A stretch of DNA of 64,000 bases from Pegoplata infirma (GCA_963921195.1 OY992537.1:16703125-16767124); one strand, 5' to 3'; positions 23,770 through 35,836 are shown, counted from the first letter of the stretch. The notes: generated from the letters alone by a model not told the origin. Made by a program: numbers and translations.

Positions 23770-24788
23770 CAGGGTGATTTAGTCACGACCCGCCGAAATT
23801 TACCAGCGTATGCCTTGGCTCATTTCATGAAAATATATCCATTATGACCATCCCCCGAAAATGCAAGTGTGCGAAATGGCAGCGGTTTGAAAATTTTCGG
23901 ATTGGTGGTTGGAGTAAAATTGATAACCTCTGAACGTGTCGTCCGATTTTTTTCTTTTTGGGCTTGTTGTTCGTTAGAAGACCTTTCAGAATCAATAACA
24001 AAAAAATTAAAATAAAGTGAAATCGTTGAGATACAGAGCCTTTAAAAATAAAATTTGAAAAAAAGACATACAAATTTGCACATAACCTCAATTTATTCAG
24101 CCAGATGGCAGGTAACTTATATTTTTTTTTCTCTCTTAAAAGATAGCCCTTCGTCTTACCTTTCCAAAATGCCCTAAATGAAGCCCAGAGGTCTTTCTGT
24201 TCTAAAGTTATGGCCATTTGACTGAAATGCAAACAATTTTTTTTTGGGGTTTGGAGGCGAAATAACAGCACACATTTATTTGTTTTTGTAAATTAACAAG
24301 TTTAAGATTTTATTTTATTAAAATTTTTGGAAGGCAAATGGTCATAACTTTGGAACGGTAAGACCTCTGGGCTTCTTTTAGGGCATTTTGGAAAGGTAAG
24401 ACGTAGGACTATCTTTTAAACGAATAAAAAACATAAATTACCTGCCATCTGGCTGAATAAATTGAGGTTATGTGGAAATTTTTATGTCTTTTTTCTTCAA
24501 ATTTTATTTTTAAAGGCTCTTTATCTCAACGATTTCACTTTATTTAAATTTTTGTTATTGATTCTGAAAGGTCTCCTAATGACCTTTCCAACAAGCCTAA
24601 AAACAAAAAAATTGGACGCCAGGTTCAGAGGTTATCAATTTTACCCTACTACCCTCCAACCACTACTCCGAAAATTTTCAAACCGCTGCCACTTGCATTT
24701 TCGGGCATGGTCGCAATGGACTTATTTTCATGAAATGAGCCAAGGAATACGCTGGTAAAATTCGGCGGGTCGTGACTGAATCACCCTG
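23770..24788. mobile_element. TA-flanked palindromic element, CAGGGTGATT ends
   Basis: The ends are CAGGGTGATTTAGTCACGAC and the inverse ending AATCACCCTG, with TA at 23768-23769 and 24789-24790. The two arms, about 460-480 bp each, are inverses throughout (for example GCTCATTTCATGAAAATA and TATTTTCATGAAATGAGC) with a loop near 24240-24310. The TA target and CAGGG start fit Tc1/mariner-type MITEs. The arms have diverged by substitutions and small indels, so it is not recent. Confidence 0.8.
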
Positions 24789-25169
24789 TATAAAAAAATT
24801 GAAAAACAAATATTTCATTGTGAACCGATTTTTCTGAAACTTAAAATATATGCATATCAGTGGCGCGTACAGCTTTTGATTTTGGGTATATCAGTGGCGG
24901 GTACAGCTTTTGAGTTTGGGTGGGAGGTCTTTTTTTGTTTACTATGAAAAAAAAAATCACCGTTGTCGGACAGGCAAAAACAGGGATACTTTTTTTTGCA
25001 AAAAAAAAAGTGATGGGAGAGCTATAAAATCAAATTATTCCATAGTTTTTGCCGAAGACCTACATCCGAAAAAACTGGGATACTTTTCTTTTGCAAAAAA
25101 AAGTGATGAAATAAAAAAATTCAGTAGTTTTTGCCAAAACCTGCATCGGATTTTTTTATTAAAAAATAT

Positions 25170-25990
25170 CTTAAGAAAAAGTGTTTCAGAACTTTCTTTC
25201 TATAGAAAAATTTTCGGATTCAAAGAATTTTTTTTCCAAAAAAAAAATATCAGATTCTTAAACCTCTTACTATAGTAAACGTTTCATACTCTAAAGCAAT
25301 TTTAAGATATTTTTCCTATAAAAAAATTCTGATATTCAAAAATATTTTTTTCTATCGAAAAAGTCTCAGATTGTGAGACATTTTTCCTGCAGAAAAAGTC
25401 TCAGATTAAGAAACATTTTGCCTATAGAAAAAGTCTCAGAGTCTGAAATATTTTTCCTATAGCAAGAGTCTCAGATTCTTTGAAAGAAGTCTTAGATTCT
25501 GAAACGTTTTTACTTTAAAAAAGCCTCAGATTGTGTGACATTTTTCTATAGTAAAAATCCCAGATTCTAATTCATATTGCCTGTAGAAAAATTCTCATAT
25601 TCTAAAACATTTTTACTTTGAAAAAAAAAATCTCAGATTCTGAGATATTTTTCCTACAAAAAAGTCTTAGATGTTGAACCATGTTTCTTATAAAAAAATC
25701 TCAGATTTTGAGATATTTTTCCTGTAGAAAAATTCTCAGATTCTGAGATATTTTTCCTATAGAAAAAGTCTTAGATGTTGAACCATGTTTCTTATAGAAA
25801 AAGTCTCAGATTTTGAGATATTTTTCCTGTAGAAAAAGTCTCAGATTCTGAGACATTTTTCTTTTAAATAAGTCTCAATGCACAAAAAAAATGTTTCAAA
25901 AAATTTTAGAGTCTTAGAAAAGTTTTCTTTTGACTTAGAAAATTTTAAAACTTTTTTTTTTAAATATTTTTCCTGTTTAAAAAGTCCCAG
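25170..25990 (-). repeat. Diverged 35-bp satellite, opposite orientation to the main array
   Basis: Roughly twenty units of about 35 bp read AAAAAGTCTCAGATTCTGAG, then ACATTTTTCCTATAG. This is the reverse complement of the main-array unit, recognised by the central T in place of A between the GTCTCAGA and TCTGAGAC halves. Units differ by 10-30 percent and vary in spacing, so this is an older array. Confidence 0.7.
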
Positions 25991-26349
25991 CTTATGAGAG
26001 CCTCTGGTTTTGAGAATTTTTTCCATATAAAAGTCTAAAGTCCTATCTGATTCATTAATCAGGGACTTAGTGTAAATTGTTAAATACAAAGGGAATTGTA
26101 AATATATGTATCTTTTTTTGGCTGTATTGAATATTTTTTGTGTGTGTGTTTGAGTTTTGAATGTTAAAACAAAGACGTAGCTTGAATTACACTCTTTTTT
26201 GCCAAATTCGATTGTGTTGTTTTTATTGACCGCGTTCATTGTATAAATGTTTTCGTTGTTACGGTTTTGCACAGAGAGATGGATACATAGTATTACTGGG
26301 CAATTTTCCAGAATTTTAACAAAATAATTGGGGAAAGATACGAAAAATG

Positions 26350-29118
26350 GAATTCTCAGAATCTGAGACTTTTTTATAGGAAAATTGGCTGAGAATCTGA
26401 AACTTTTTCTATAGAAAAACTGTCTCAGAATCTGAGACTTTTTCTATAGAAAAACTGTCTCAGAATCTGAGACTTTTTCTATAGAAAAACTGTCTCAGAA
26501 TCTGAGACTTTTTCTATAGAAAAACTGTCTCAGAATCTGAGACTTTTTCTATAGAAAAACTGTCTCAGAATCTGAGACTTTTTCTATAGAAAAACTGTCT
26601 CAGAATCTGAGACTTTTTCTATAGAAAAACTGTCTCAGAATCTGAGACTTTTTCTATAGAAAAACTGTCTCAGAATCTGAGACTTTTTCTATAGAAAAAC
26701 TGTCTCAGAATCTGAGACTTTTTCTATAGAAAAACTGTCTCAGAATCTGAGACTTTTTCTATAGAAAAACTGTCTCAGAATCTGAGACTTTTTCTATAGA
26801 AAAACTGTCTCAGAATCTGAGACTTTTTCTATAGAAAAACTGTCTCAGAATCTGAGACTTTTTCTATAGAAAAACTGTCTCAGAATCTGAGACTTTTTCT
26901 ATAGAAAAACTGTCTCAGAATCTGAGACTTTTTCTATAGAAAAACTGTCTCAGAATCTGAGACTTTTTCTATAGAAAAACTGTCTCAGAATCTGAGACTT
27001 TTTCTATAGAAAAACTGTCTCAGAATCTGAGACTTTTTCTATAGAAAAACTGTCTCAGAATCTGAGACTTTTTCTATAGAAAAACTGTCTCAGAATCTGA
27101 GACTTTTTCTATAGAAAAACTGTCTCAGAATCTGAGACTTTTTCTATAGAAAAACTGTCTCAGAATCTGAGACTTTTTCTATAGAAAAACTGTCTCAGAA
27201 TCTGAGACTTTTTCTATAGAAAAACTGTCTCAGAATCTGAGACTTTTTCTATAGAAAAACTGTCTCAGAATCTGAGACTTTTTCTATAGAAAAACTGTCT
27301 CAGAATCTGAGACTTTTTCTATAGAAAAACTGTCTCAGAATCTGAGACTTTTTCTATAGAAAAACTGTCTCAGAATCTGAGACTTTTTCTATAGAAAAAC
27401 TGTCTCAGAATCTGAGACTTTTTCTATAGAAAAACTGTCTCAGAATCTGAGACTTTTTCTATAGAAAAACTGTCTCAGAATCTGAGACTTTTTCTATAGA
27501 AAAACTGTCTCAGAATCTGAGACTTTTTCTATAGAAAAACTGTCTCAGAATCTGAGACTTTTTCTATAGAAAAACTGTCTCAGAATCTGAGACTTTTTCT
27601 ATAGAAAAACTGTCTCAGAATCTGAGACTTTTTCTATAGAAAAACTGTCTCAGAATCTGAGACTTTTTCTATAGAAAAACTGTCTCAGAATCTGAGACTT
27701 TTTCTATAGAAAAACTGTCTCAGAATCTGAGACTTTTTCTATAGAAAAACTGTCTCAGAATCTGAGACTTTTTCTATAGAAAAACTGTCTCAGAATCTGA
27801 GACTTTTTCTATAGAAAAACTGTCTCAGAATCTGAGACTTTTTCTATAGAAAAACTGTCTCAGAATCTGAGACTTTTTCTATAGAAAAACTGTCTCTGAA
27901 TCTGAGACTTTTTCTATAGAAAAACTGTCTCAGAATCTGAGACTTTTTCTATAGAAAAACTGTCTCAGAATCTGAGACTTTTTCTATAGAAAAACTGTCT
28001 CAGAATCTGAGACTTTTTCTATAGAAAAACTGTCTCAGAATCTGAGACTTTTTCTATAGAAAAACTGTCTCAGAATCTGAGACTTTTTCTATAGAAAAAC
28101 TGTCTCAGAATCTGAGACTTTTTCTATAGAAAAACTGTCTCAGAATCTGAGACTTTTTCTATAGAAACCCTGTCTCAGAATCTGAGACTTTTTCTATAGA
28201 AAAACTGTCTCAGAATCTGAGACTTTTTCTATAGAAAAACTGTCTCAGAATCTGAGACTTTTTCTATAGAAAAACTGTCTCAGAATCTGAGACTTTTTCT
28301 ATAGAAAAACTGTCTCAGAATCTGAGACTTTTTCTATAGAAAAACTGTCTCAGAATCTGAGACTTTTTCTATAGAAAAACTGTCTCAGAATCTGAGACTT
28401 TTTCTATAGAAAAACTGTCTCAGAATCTGAGACTTTTTCTATAGAAAAACTGTCTCAGAATCTGAGACTTTTTCTATAGAAAAACTGTCTCAGAATCTGA
28501 GACTTTTTCTATAGAAAAACTGTCTCAGAATCTGAGACTTTTTCTATAGAAAAACTGTCTCAGAATCTGAGACTTTTTCTATAGAAAAACTGTCTCAGAA
28601 TCTGAGACTTTTTCTATAGAAAAACTGTCTCAGAATCTGAGACTTTTTCTATAGAAAAACTGTCTCAGAATCTGAGACTTTTTCTATAGAAAAACTCTCT
28701 CAGAATCTGAGACTTTTTCTATAGAAAACTGTCTCAGAATCTGAGGCTTTTTCTATAGAAAAACTGTCTCAGAATCTGAGACTTTTTCTATAGAAAAACT
28801 GTCTCAGAATCTGAGACTTTTTCTATAGAAAAACTGTCTCAGAATTTGAGACTTTTTCTATAGAAAAACTGTCTCAGAATTTGAGACTTTTTCTATAGAA
28901 AAACTGTCTCAGAATCTGAGACTTTTTCTATAGAGAAACTGTCTCAGAATCTGAGACTTTTTCTATAGAAAAACTGTCTCAGAATCTGAGACTTTTTCTA
29001 TAGAAAAACTGTCTCAGAATCTGAGAATTTTTCTATAGAAAAAAGTTTTTCTATAGAAAAATAAACTTTTTCTATAAAAAAACTATTTCAGAATCTGATA
29101 ATTTTCTATAAAAAAAAG
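26350..29118 (+). repeat. 35-bp satellite array, about 75 homogeneous units
   Basis: The unit consists of TTTTTCTATAGAAAAA (a perfect 16-bp palindrome), then CT, then GTCTCAGAATCTGAGAC (a palindrome around a single central A). Units from about 26404 to 28680 are nearly identical; single changes occur near 27896, 28167 and 28697. A 1-bp deletion near 28725 shifts the register. Changes then become more frequent (28745, 28855, 28880, 28935, 29027) and the array decays at 29040-29118. The left edge has two degenerate units (26353-26400). No spacer or coding content. Copy number may be compressed by assembly. Confidence 0.95.
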
Positions 29119-30016
29119 TTATTTGTATGAGATGGTTAACCTTCTTCCTTTCTCGTTGAAAATTTATTAAAAAAAATTCTTTTGCATTTTATTTATTTGC
29201 AAAAATACCATTTACCAACCGACTATTCGCAAGTTTGTGGTTTTTTTCGGACTGTTGATGGTTAATGTGATGAAATATGAAACCTTTTGCTAAAAAGGAA
29301 AAAAAGGAAAGAGAAAAAATTTACGAAAAACTAAAAGCTAAAGTATGTTTTTGTAAAAAAATATTTTTGTTTGTAGACTTTATTTTCCGAACGAATATTT
29401 GATTTATTTTTTTTTGTTGTTTTATGGCCAGTACTTTTTACCACCGTGGGAAATATGACAAAACTGAGTAGGTAGCCCCCCTAAAAACACCAAAAGTTCA
29501 AAATGTCACTTACAAAAATGACAAAAAAAAATATGTTAAATAAAAGTTGCGCAATTTCCTTTTAGAAACTTTGGCATTGTTTGTTAGTGTTTTTCCAGTG
29601 TTTTTTTTTTTTCAATATTATTTAGGGGATTGAAACATAAAGAAAATTTTTATGAGTGTTTTGTTTTAAAAACAATATGTTTGTTTGTGGTATGATGATG
29701 ATAAGTTGAATGTCGGCAAAAGCCTTTAAGTTCATTTATAGAAAGGTATTGCTGTTTAAACGAGTACAACGACAAAAAAAATGTAGAATAATTGGCTCAC
29801 AGGAAAAAAGTTTGTTAACAAAAACTTAGGCAAAGTTTATTTTTTGTTGTTTTTGATTTTGTGAAACCTGAACTTTTTTTTAATTTTGGTCTAATGAAAT
29901 GCCAATATGGCTTGATGACATATAATAACGTACAAAAATCATAAATGATAAAAATAATTTGAAGAAAAATGCTTTAAAAAAAATGTTCCTTTTATAAATT
30001 TTTAAAGACGTTGCAT
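29119..30016. other. AT-rich DNA, nothing recognised
   Basis: No transposon end, RNA gene or coding signal found between the satellite and the TA element starting at 30019. Confidence 0.4.
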
Positions 30017-30357
30017 TACACTGTGGAACAAATTCAGGTTAGCAAAAGTTAGGTCGATTCTGAGAGTGAGGGGTGAAAATGGAGGCTAAATTAGAAGACC
30101 CGTATCGCGGTGTTTGTTTATACTAGTTCGAATTTTTTTTTTTAATCGACCTTTAAACTTTGCAGTCAATTGCCGATTTTCAGCATATTGTTTATATGAT
30201 TTTTTGGCTATAACTTGCCAACTAATTGATATTTTTTTCTATCTGTAAAAGCCAAATTATTGCTAGAGACCTGTCCAACAATTAATTAAAAAAAAAAATT
30301 CATTTAGAAAATTTTTGTGGTGTTTATGAAACAAAATATTTTCAAAAAGCATGAAAA

Positions 30358-31060
30358 AAATGCCTGCAAATTTTGTACTATTTCCCAAAACATTAAATCA
30401 TGATAATGGTTTGCGGAAGATTTGGGTGTACTTGCCAAAGCAAAGTTTTTTAGAAAAAATAATTTTATATTACTTTGCTATTCCATGCAAAACGAATTGA
30501 AATATCAGTCGAGGACCCCATTAAAAAACCAAAAGAGCTGTAAATTTCGTAAGTGAGTGCAAAAATAAGTACAAAAAAGTGTTTTTACATTTTGGAGAGT
30601 ATAAAATATTCGGCACCAAAGAATATAACACTCCCACCAAAAAATACTGCCTTGTAAATACCGCCATGTAAGCAGGTTTGTAAGGGAGTGATTTTTGTTG
30701 TCTGCTTACAAACCTGCTTACGTATGGCATGATATTTGTTTACAATGTCCCACTTTAGAGCTTTTCTTTTGAGCGCTTATATCGGCGCAATGAATATGAG
30801 TTGAAATCATGCCTTTTCCTAAATATTTTTTTTTTTAATCATTGCCATACTTTACTGCAACCGGTATGCAGGTTGGTATGCCAACAAAATCTTTCCCTTA
30901 CACTACTGCATACGGTATGCAGTTACACAGCTGCATACCGTATGCAGTAGTGTATGTCATAAAAAAACAACAACATAAAAAATCATTCGCTCATACAAGT
31001 GCATTCTTGTATGCGTTGCTTCCAAAATCTCGATTATTTTTTGCTGGGACTCTCACTTGT
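30358..31060 (+). mobile_element. DINE-like family B copy, interrupted by a CCCACCA element
   Basis: It aligns with 11090-11460 (TTTGGGTGTACTTGCCAAAG, CCATGCAAAACGAATTG, TTGGAGAGTATAAA). The tail AACACTC-TCACTTGTT is split by the insertion 30633-31048. The family A DINE begins immediately after the tail, at 31061, inside the ACTTGTT run. That is a head-to-tail join without target duplication, as known for Helentrons inserting at TT. Confidence 0.65.
30633..31048. mobile_element. CCCACCA...TGCTGGG element inserted in a DINE tail
   Basis: Compared with intact DINE B tails (AATTTAACACTCTCACTTG), this copy is opened after AACACT. ACT is repeated at 30630-30632 and 31049-31051. The ends CCCACCA and TGCTGGG are near-inverse. 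The interior contains two hairpins: GTAAGCAGGTTTGTAAG with its inverse (30668-30722) and CTGCATACGGTATGCAG with its inverse (30906-30947). The right end TTTTTTGCTGGG recurs at 50237 and 57062. The duplication reads as 3 bp here against 2 bp in relatives. Confidence 0.6.
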
Positions 31061-33006
31061 TATACCCTACACCACACTGTGGCACAGGGTATAATGAGTT
31101 TGTGCTGATGTTTGTAACTACCCGAAATATTGGTCCTAGACCCACCTTTAAGTATACCGATCGACTCAGAATCACTTTTTGAGTCGATTTAGCGATGTCC
31201 GTCCGTCCGTCCGTCTGTCCGTCCGTCCGTCTCTCTGTCTGTCCATGTAAACGGTGTAAACACGATACAGGTCGCAATTTTTAATCAATTGACTTGAAAT
31301 TTGAAACTTAAGTCTCTCTTGGCCCAAGGACGAAGCCTATTGAAATTGGAAAAAATCGGTCGATATTTAGACCTAGCCCCCATACAAAGGTCCTCTGTAG
31401 TTTTGGCTCAAATGACTCTAATAACCGTATTGTAGAAGGTATCGCTTTGAAATTTGGATGGTAAACATGTTTTGTCTTCACATATCATCATTCCGAATTT
31501 CAAAGAAATCGGACCAGTTCTTCTTGTAGCCCCCATACAAACCACCTTCCCGATTTTCACATAAGAGGCATTCCACACCAAATGTCCAGCGAAAAAAAAC
31601 ATGTGTATCGTAAACTTCTGAATAGGTGATATGGATAGCCCTATATGGAACTTAGAAAATTGCGTTTTTGGTTTTTCAATTTTTCAAAAACTGGGCTTAG
31701 GAGGCGTGGTCAAATATTGGAAAAATGGTCAAATTTGTGGCGAGTTGCCTTGATTAAATATTGATCACATTAAAACGGAATGCACCACAATATCAAAAAT
31801 TTACGTTCTTATATAGTTTTGTATGGGCTATCGATTAAAATTTTTTTTTTGGAAAATTTTCAGAATACGTTCTGAAATTTTCCATTTTTTAAAAAAGTCA
31901 ATTTATCAAAAATCCGGCCACTTTTTTTTTCTTTTTTATTTATTTTTTTAAAAGTTTAGATGTTTGTCCATCCACACAAAAAAAATCAGAGACACGTTCA
32001 TCTTTTTTTTCGAGAAAATCGCATTTGAACTTTAAATTTCATAACAATTTTGTTATTTGCTTGTATTTCTTTGTTTTAAAGTTGCGAATGAGTAATATTA
32101 ATTGCATAAATATTCGTCATACGCTCTGTTGACACAAGAAAATACAAGCAAATTACTAAATTGTTATGAAATTTAAAGTTCAAATGCGATTTTCTCGAAA
32201 AAAAAGATGAACGTGTTTCTGATTTTTTTTGTGTGGATGGACAAACATCTAAACTTTTAAAAAAATAAAGAAAAAAGAAAAAAAAAAGTGGCCGGATTTT
32301 TGATAAATTGACTTTTTTAAAAAATGGAAAATTTCAGAACAGGTTCTGAAGATTTTTCAAAAAAAAATTTTTTAATCGATAGCCCATACAAAACTATATA
32401 AGAACGTAAATTTTTGACATTGTGGTGCATTCCGTTTTAATGTGATCAATATTTAATCAAGGCAACTCGCCACAAATTTGACCATTTTTCCAATATTTGA
32501 CCACGCCTCCTAAGCCCAGTTTTTGAAAAATTGAAAAACCAAAAACGCAATTTTCTAAGTTCCATATAGGGCTATCCATATCACCTATTCAGAAGTTTAC
32601 GATACACATGTTTTTTTTCGCTGGACATTTGGTGTGGAATGCCTCATAAATGTCTCAAATTTCATGAAAATAGAAAATATTTAATTAAAATTTTGTTTGT
32701 GTATGTTAAACGCGTACTTAAATACCTCATCAAACCTGATAATCATCGGACCAGTTTTGGACTCAGGCCCCTTGTGAAAATTTCGCCCGATATTCAGTTA
32801 AAGCGGTTTATTGTCAACAAATAGAAGCCTATTTCACTCAAATTTGATTTGTGAGTGTTTTCTTCACTTATTAAGGGTTTTACAACATCTTATTAAAAGT
32901 TTTACAACATCTACATCTAATCGATCCATGGGACCCATTTTCCGGGAAACCTTGGTGTAGGGTATTATATGGTCGGTCTTGACCGACTATAATTTTCTTA
33001 CTTGTT
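31061..33006 (+). mobile_element. DINE-1/Helentron-like element, family A, with nested foldback
   Basis: Head TATACCCTACACCACACTG with inverted GGCACAGGGTATAATGAG, core GATGTCCGTCCGTCCG (31195-31240), GTAAACACGATACAGGTCGC, and tail ACCGACTATAATTTTCTTAC then TTGTTTT. It matches family A copies 54770-55548 and 55620-56426 over the middle part. The foldback 31565-32645 interrupts it after TTTTCACATAA. Non-coding. Confidence 0.75.
31565..32645. mobile_element. Foldback with GAGGCATTCC ends, ATAA duplication
   Basis: A 1,081-bp palindrome from GAGGCATTCCACACCAAATG to the inverse ending GGAATGCCTC. ATAA stands at 31561-31564 and 32646-32649. Family A DINE copies at 55068-55080 and 56086-56095 show the empty site as a single CACATAAT. 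The arms of about 520 bp carry GCTATCGATTAAAA, GGCCACTTTTTTT and ACAAACATCTAAAC and differ little from each other. The 4-bp duplication excludes hAT; superfamily not assigned. Confidence 0.8.
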
Positions 33007-33049
33007 TTATGTAAATTTGATAAACAAATGGACAATTTTTATGCGAAAA

Positions 33050-33600
33050 GCTTAGACTTGGTGAAATAGTTTTGGTAAAAAAAAATATTTTTTTTCACAA
33101 AAAACAAAATTATGTTAAAAAATGAACTCAAAATTTTTGGTGAAAAAAAAATTTTACTGAAAAAAAGTTTTTGATGAATTTTTTTGATGAAAAGAAACAT
33201 TTTTTGATATGAAAAAAAAATATGAAAAAATATTTTTTTTGGTGAGAAAAAAATTGATAATAAAAAATTTGATAATAAAATTTGATAAAAAAATACGATA
33301 AAAAAAATTTATGAAAAAAAAATTTGATGAAAAAAAAAAAATTTGATAAAAAAAAATTGATGAAAAAAAAAATTGATAAAAAAAAATTGATGAAAAAAAA
33401 AAAAAAAATAATGAAAAAAAAAAATTTGATGAAAAAAAAAATTTTTGAAAAAAAAAACTATGAAAAAAAAAAAAATTTGATGGAACTAAAATAATTTATG
33501 AAAAAAAATTTTATGAAAAAAAAAATTCATGAAAAAAAAAATATATGAAAAAAAAATTTGATGAAAAAAAAAAAATTTTTGTGGAAAAATAATTTTGTTA
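33050..33600 (+). repeat. Low-complexity (GATGAAAAAAA)n tract
   Basis: The same composition and lead-in as 11480-11960 (AACAAATGGACAATTTTTAT then GATGAAAA repeats). It ends next to a perfect 16-bp palindrome TTCACCAGCTGGTGAA at 33609-33624 and a related TTCACCACGAGGTGAA at 33635-33650. Confidence 0.7.
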
Positions 33601-33960
33601 CTTTTAATTCACCAGCTGGTGAAAAAAGGTCTTATTCACCACGAGGTGAATTATTATCCAAGTTACAAACCCAAGTTATTAAAATTTTTGGTTTTAAGAA
33701 AATGAAAATAGTAATTCTTGTTTTCTTTTTCGTTAATTGTTAGCTTATATAGTCAAACTCAGGTGGCGTCCTGCAACTTTTTTAAAATTACACACCAGCC
33801 TAAAAACATTATCATATTAAAAAATTATTTTTCCAACATTTTGCTTCATAAGTACCACAAACATTTTCTAAATCAATTTTTTTTTATTTTCTATTTCTAT
33901 TTTCACCCCTCACTCTCAGAATCGACCTAACTTTTGCTAACCTGAATTCGTTCTACAGTG

Positions 33961-34300
33961 TTATACCACTCTGTGGTAGACGAAATAAAAATTTTGTGCT
34001 GATGTTTGCAACTACTTCAAATAACGGTACCACACTGTTCATAATGAGCCAATGAAATTTTTCATTAGATGAATGATTTTTTTCATAATGGCTATAGTTT
34101 TTTTTCATAAAATTTATGAACAATTTCATCGCATTTTTGTAAACACTCATTCGTTTTATGAGTGTTCTTAATATAAAACTTTCTCATTAAATTTATTAAT
34201 ACGTTTATTATTGCAGAGAAAAATTTCATAAATTTTATGAAAACATTAATTAATTCAATAAATCAATCATTGGTTCTCGTCTAATGATTTTTTCATAAGT
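33961..34300 (+). mobile_element. DINE family A head fragment followed by an ATTTATGAA-type repeat
   Basis: TTATACCACTCTGTGGTAGA with TTTGTGCTGATGTTTGCAAC is a degraded family A head (33961-34027). From 34030 on, words such as TTTTTCATAAAATTTATGAA resemble the 9520-10550 repeat. Confidence 0.5.
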
Positions 34301-35576
34301 GGTTGGAAATTTTCATGACTATAGTGAACAAAATTCTTTCAGTTTTAAATCGATTTATCGATGTTTGTTCGTTAAAGTATGGTACATGTTACCACCTTTA
34401 TGCTGTGTTACATTTTTTTTTAAATATTTCTTCCTTCAATTAAAATGCTTAAACCAGCTCCTTTTGAAACCATCCAACCACTACGTGTTGGCTTTTAAAA
34501 GATTTTCCTTCTTTTAACTTAAAATAATAAAAATGTATTTTTTTTGTTTCATTTTAAAAGGTGCCAACATTTTAGAATGTTATTTATATCCTAAAATGTA
34601 TTTTCAACTACTTTCTCCAAATATCGAAAACATTATAAATAAATAAGATCCAATCATTGATCGAAAATGTCACATAAACTTAAAACGTGCTAAGACTATT
34701 TTATGTCTTCTAACAAAATCATTTATTTAACACTTAAAAATCTAAATGATTTTTTTTTTCAGATAAGTGCCAGGGATGATAAATTAAGAACAATTATTGG
34801 TACAATTTTATAATTTTACATTTACTACAACAGAAAGAAACAAAATTTTTTAGCCATACTGGGAAATTCTATAAAGAGAAATTAAAGTTTTCTTTTAATT
34901 CAGAGTTTTTATTCGACAATCGAATCGGTGGCAACTTTCGAAAACTGTCGATATTTCCGCTTAGCTTGTGTTTTTTATTTTTTTTCTCAGATTTCTCATC
35001 TGCAAGATAAAACATTATTTCTGAGACTTAATTAATATAAGTTCAAACCGAACTATATAAAATGCAAAAAAATAAGTCCTTTCTATAATTTTTATTTCGA
35101 GTTTGGTTTTAAAAGGCGCTAGCGCATAGACACTGGAGTCCATTATGACTTCCTTAAACAAAAATAATTTAGATTCAATTTTCTTTTTAAACTCGTAGAC
35201 ACTTTTGTTTGGCGATACACGAAGACTTTGGCACATAATTTAAATTTATCATCACTGTCATATAATAAAATATACGATAGCAAGTCAATAATCTGTTTAA
35301 AGCTAAGGATATTTTTGTTATAATTTTGTGTGTGTGAATACGAGTTTTTTGATTTCTTCCACTTACAATTAGTTATAAGTTTGTCATTACGTTTGTAACT
35401 CATTAAAATTCCGTTTCAAATCGAGATTCTTGACTGATTATGTCGATTTGAAGATGCCAGAACTTCTCAATATCAGAAACTCGAAAAATTAAGATCACTC
35501 ACAAAGTCTTCTTTATAAAAATATATATATTTCTTTTAATTCAGGGGAATTCAGGAATGCGTGGGCTTAACAAAAC
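34301..35576. other. AT-rich DNA, nothing recognised
   Basis: Several short frames overlap on both strands, none longer than about 85 codons and none recognisable. No repeat ends were found. Confidence 0.4.
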
Positions 35577-35637
35577 TACACTAAAAAAATTATGTAGGAA
35601 AAGTGAATTTTAACTTGAAACAAATGGAATTAAACGT

Positions 35638-35711
35638 GGGTCCCGTGGCTTAGTGGTTAGGGAATTGGACTACTAGCCAGCAAGCCTGGGTTCGAATCTT
35701 ATTTCAGGCAG
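35638..35711 (+). tRNA. tRNA-like sequence A (pseudo-tRNA, Pol III promoter-like)
   Basis: Box A reads TGGCTTAGTGGTTAGGG and box B GGGTTCGAATC, both matching the eukaryotic Pol III consensus at the spacing of a tRNA. The anticodon arm is imperfect (TTGG pairs with CCAG around ACTACTAG). The 3' side of the T stem (TCTTA) and the acceptor stem do not pair, so this is not a working tRNA. A run of eight T at about 35719-35726 could terminate Pol III. Isotype not assigned. Confidence 0.7.
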
Positions 35712-35836
35712 AAAAAAATTTTTTTTAGATATTTATTAGTTTCTATTTTTAACTAATATCTATCGTAGCACCCTCCATCGTTGAAAAATAACACTAAAAC
35801 GTCAGAGAATTAAAATAACAATGAGCAACACGATTT

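Larger units (their letters stand above)
30019..33960. mobile_element. CACTGTGGAAC-ended element, host of DINE copies
   Basis: The left end reads CACTGTGGAACAAATTCAGG and continues through GTTAGCAAAAGTTAGGTCGA and GAGAGTGAGGGGTGAAAAT. The right end (33890-33960) is the inverse over about 75 bp and ends CTACAGTG. The left flank is TA and the right flank TT, consistent with a TA duplication with one later change. Everything between about 30350 and 33600 is inserted material or low-complexity sequence. Confidence 0.7.

Noticed and set aside
23825..24271. 148-codon minus-strand open frame and a 98-codon frame at 24462
   Set aside because: They are mirror images in the two arms of the TA-flanked palindrome, not genes.
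26350..29118. CRISPR-like array
   Set aside because: The repeat is continuous with no unique spacers, and the context is eukaryotic transposon-rich DNA. It is a satellite.
30019..33960. A single large autonomous Tc1/mariner element
   Set aside because: Although the inverted ends are good, the interior is made of DINE copies, a foldback and low-complexity sequence; no transposase is visible.
35638..35711. Functional tRNA gene (also considered for 39115, 48783, 49262, 60998)
   Set aside because: Acceptor stems do not pair, most T stems are broken, and the sequences lie inside transposon-like units. Retained only as tRNA-like modules.
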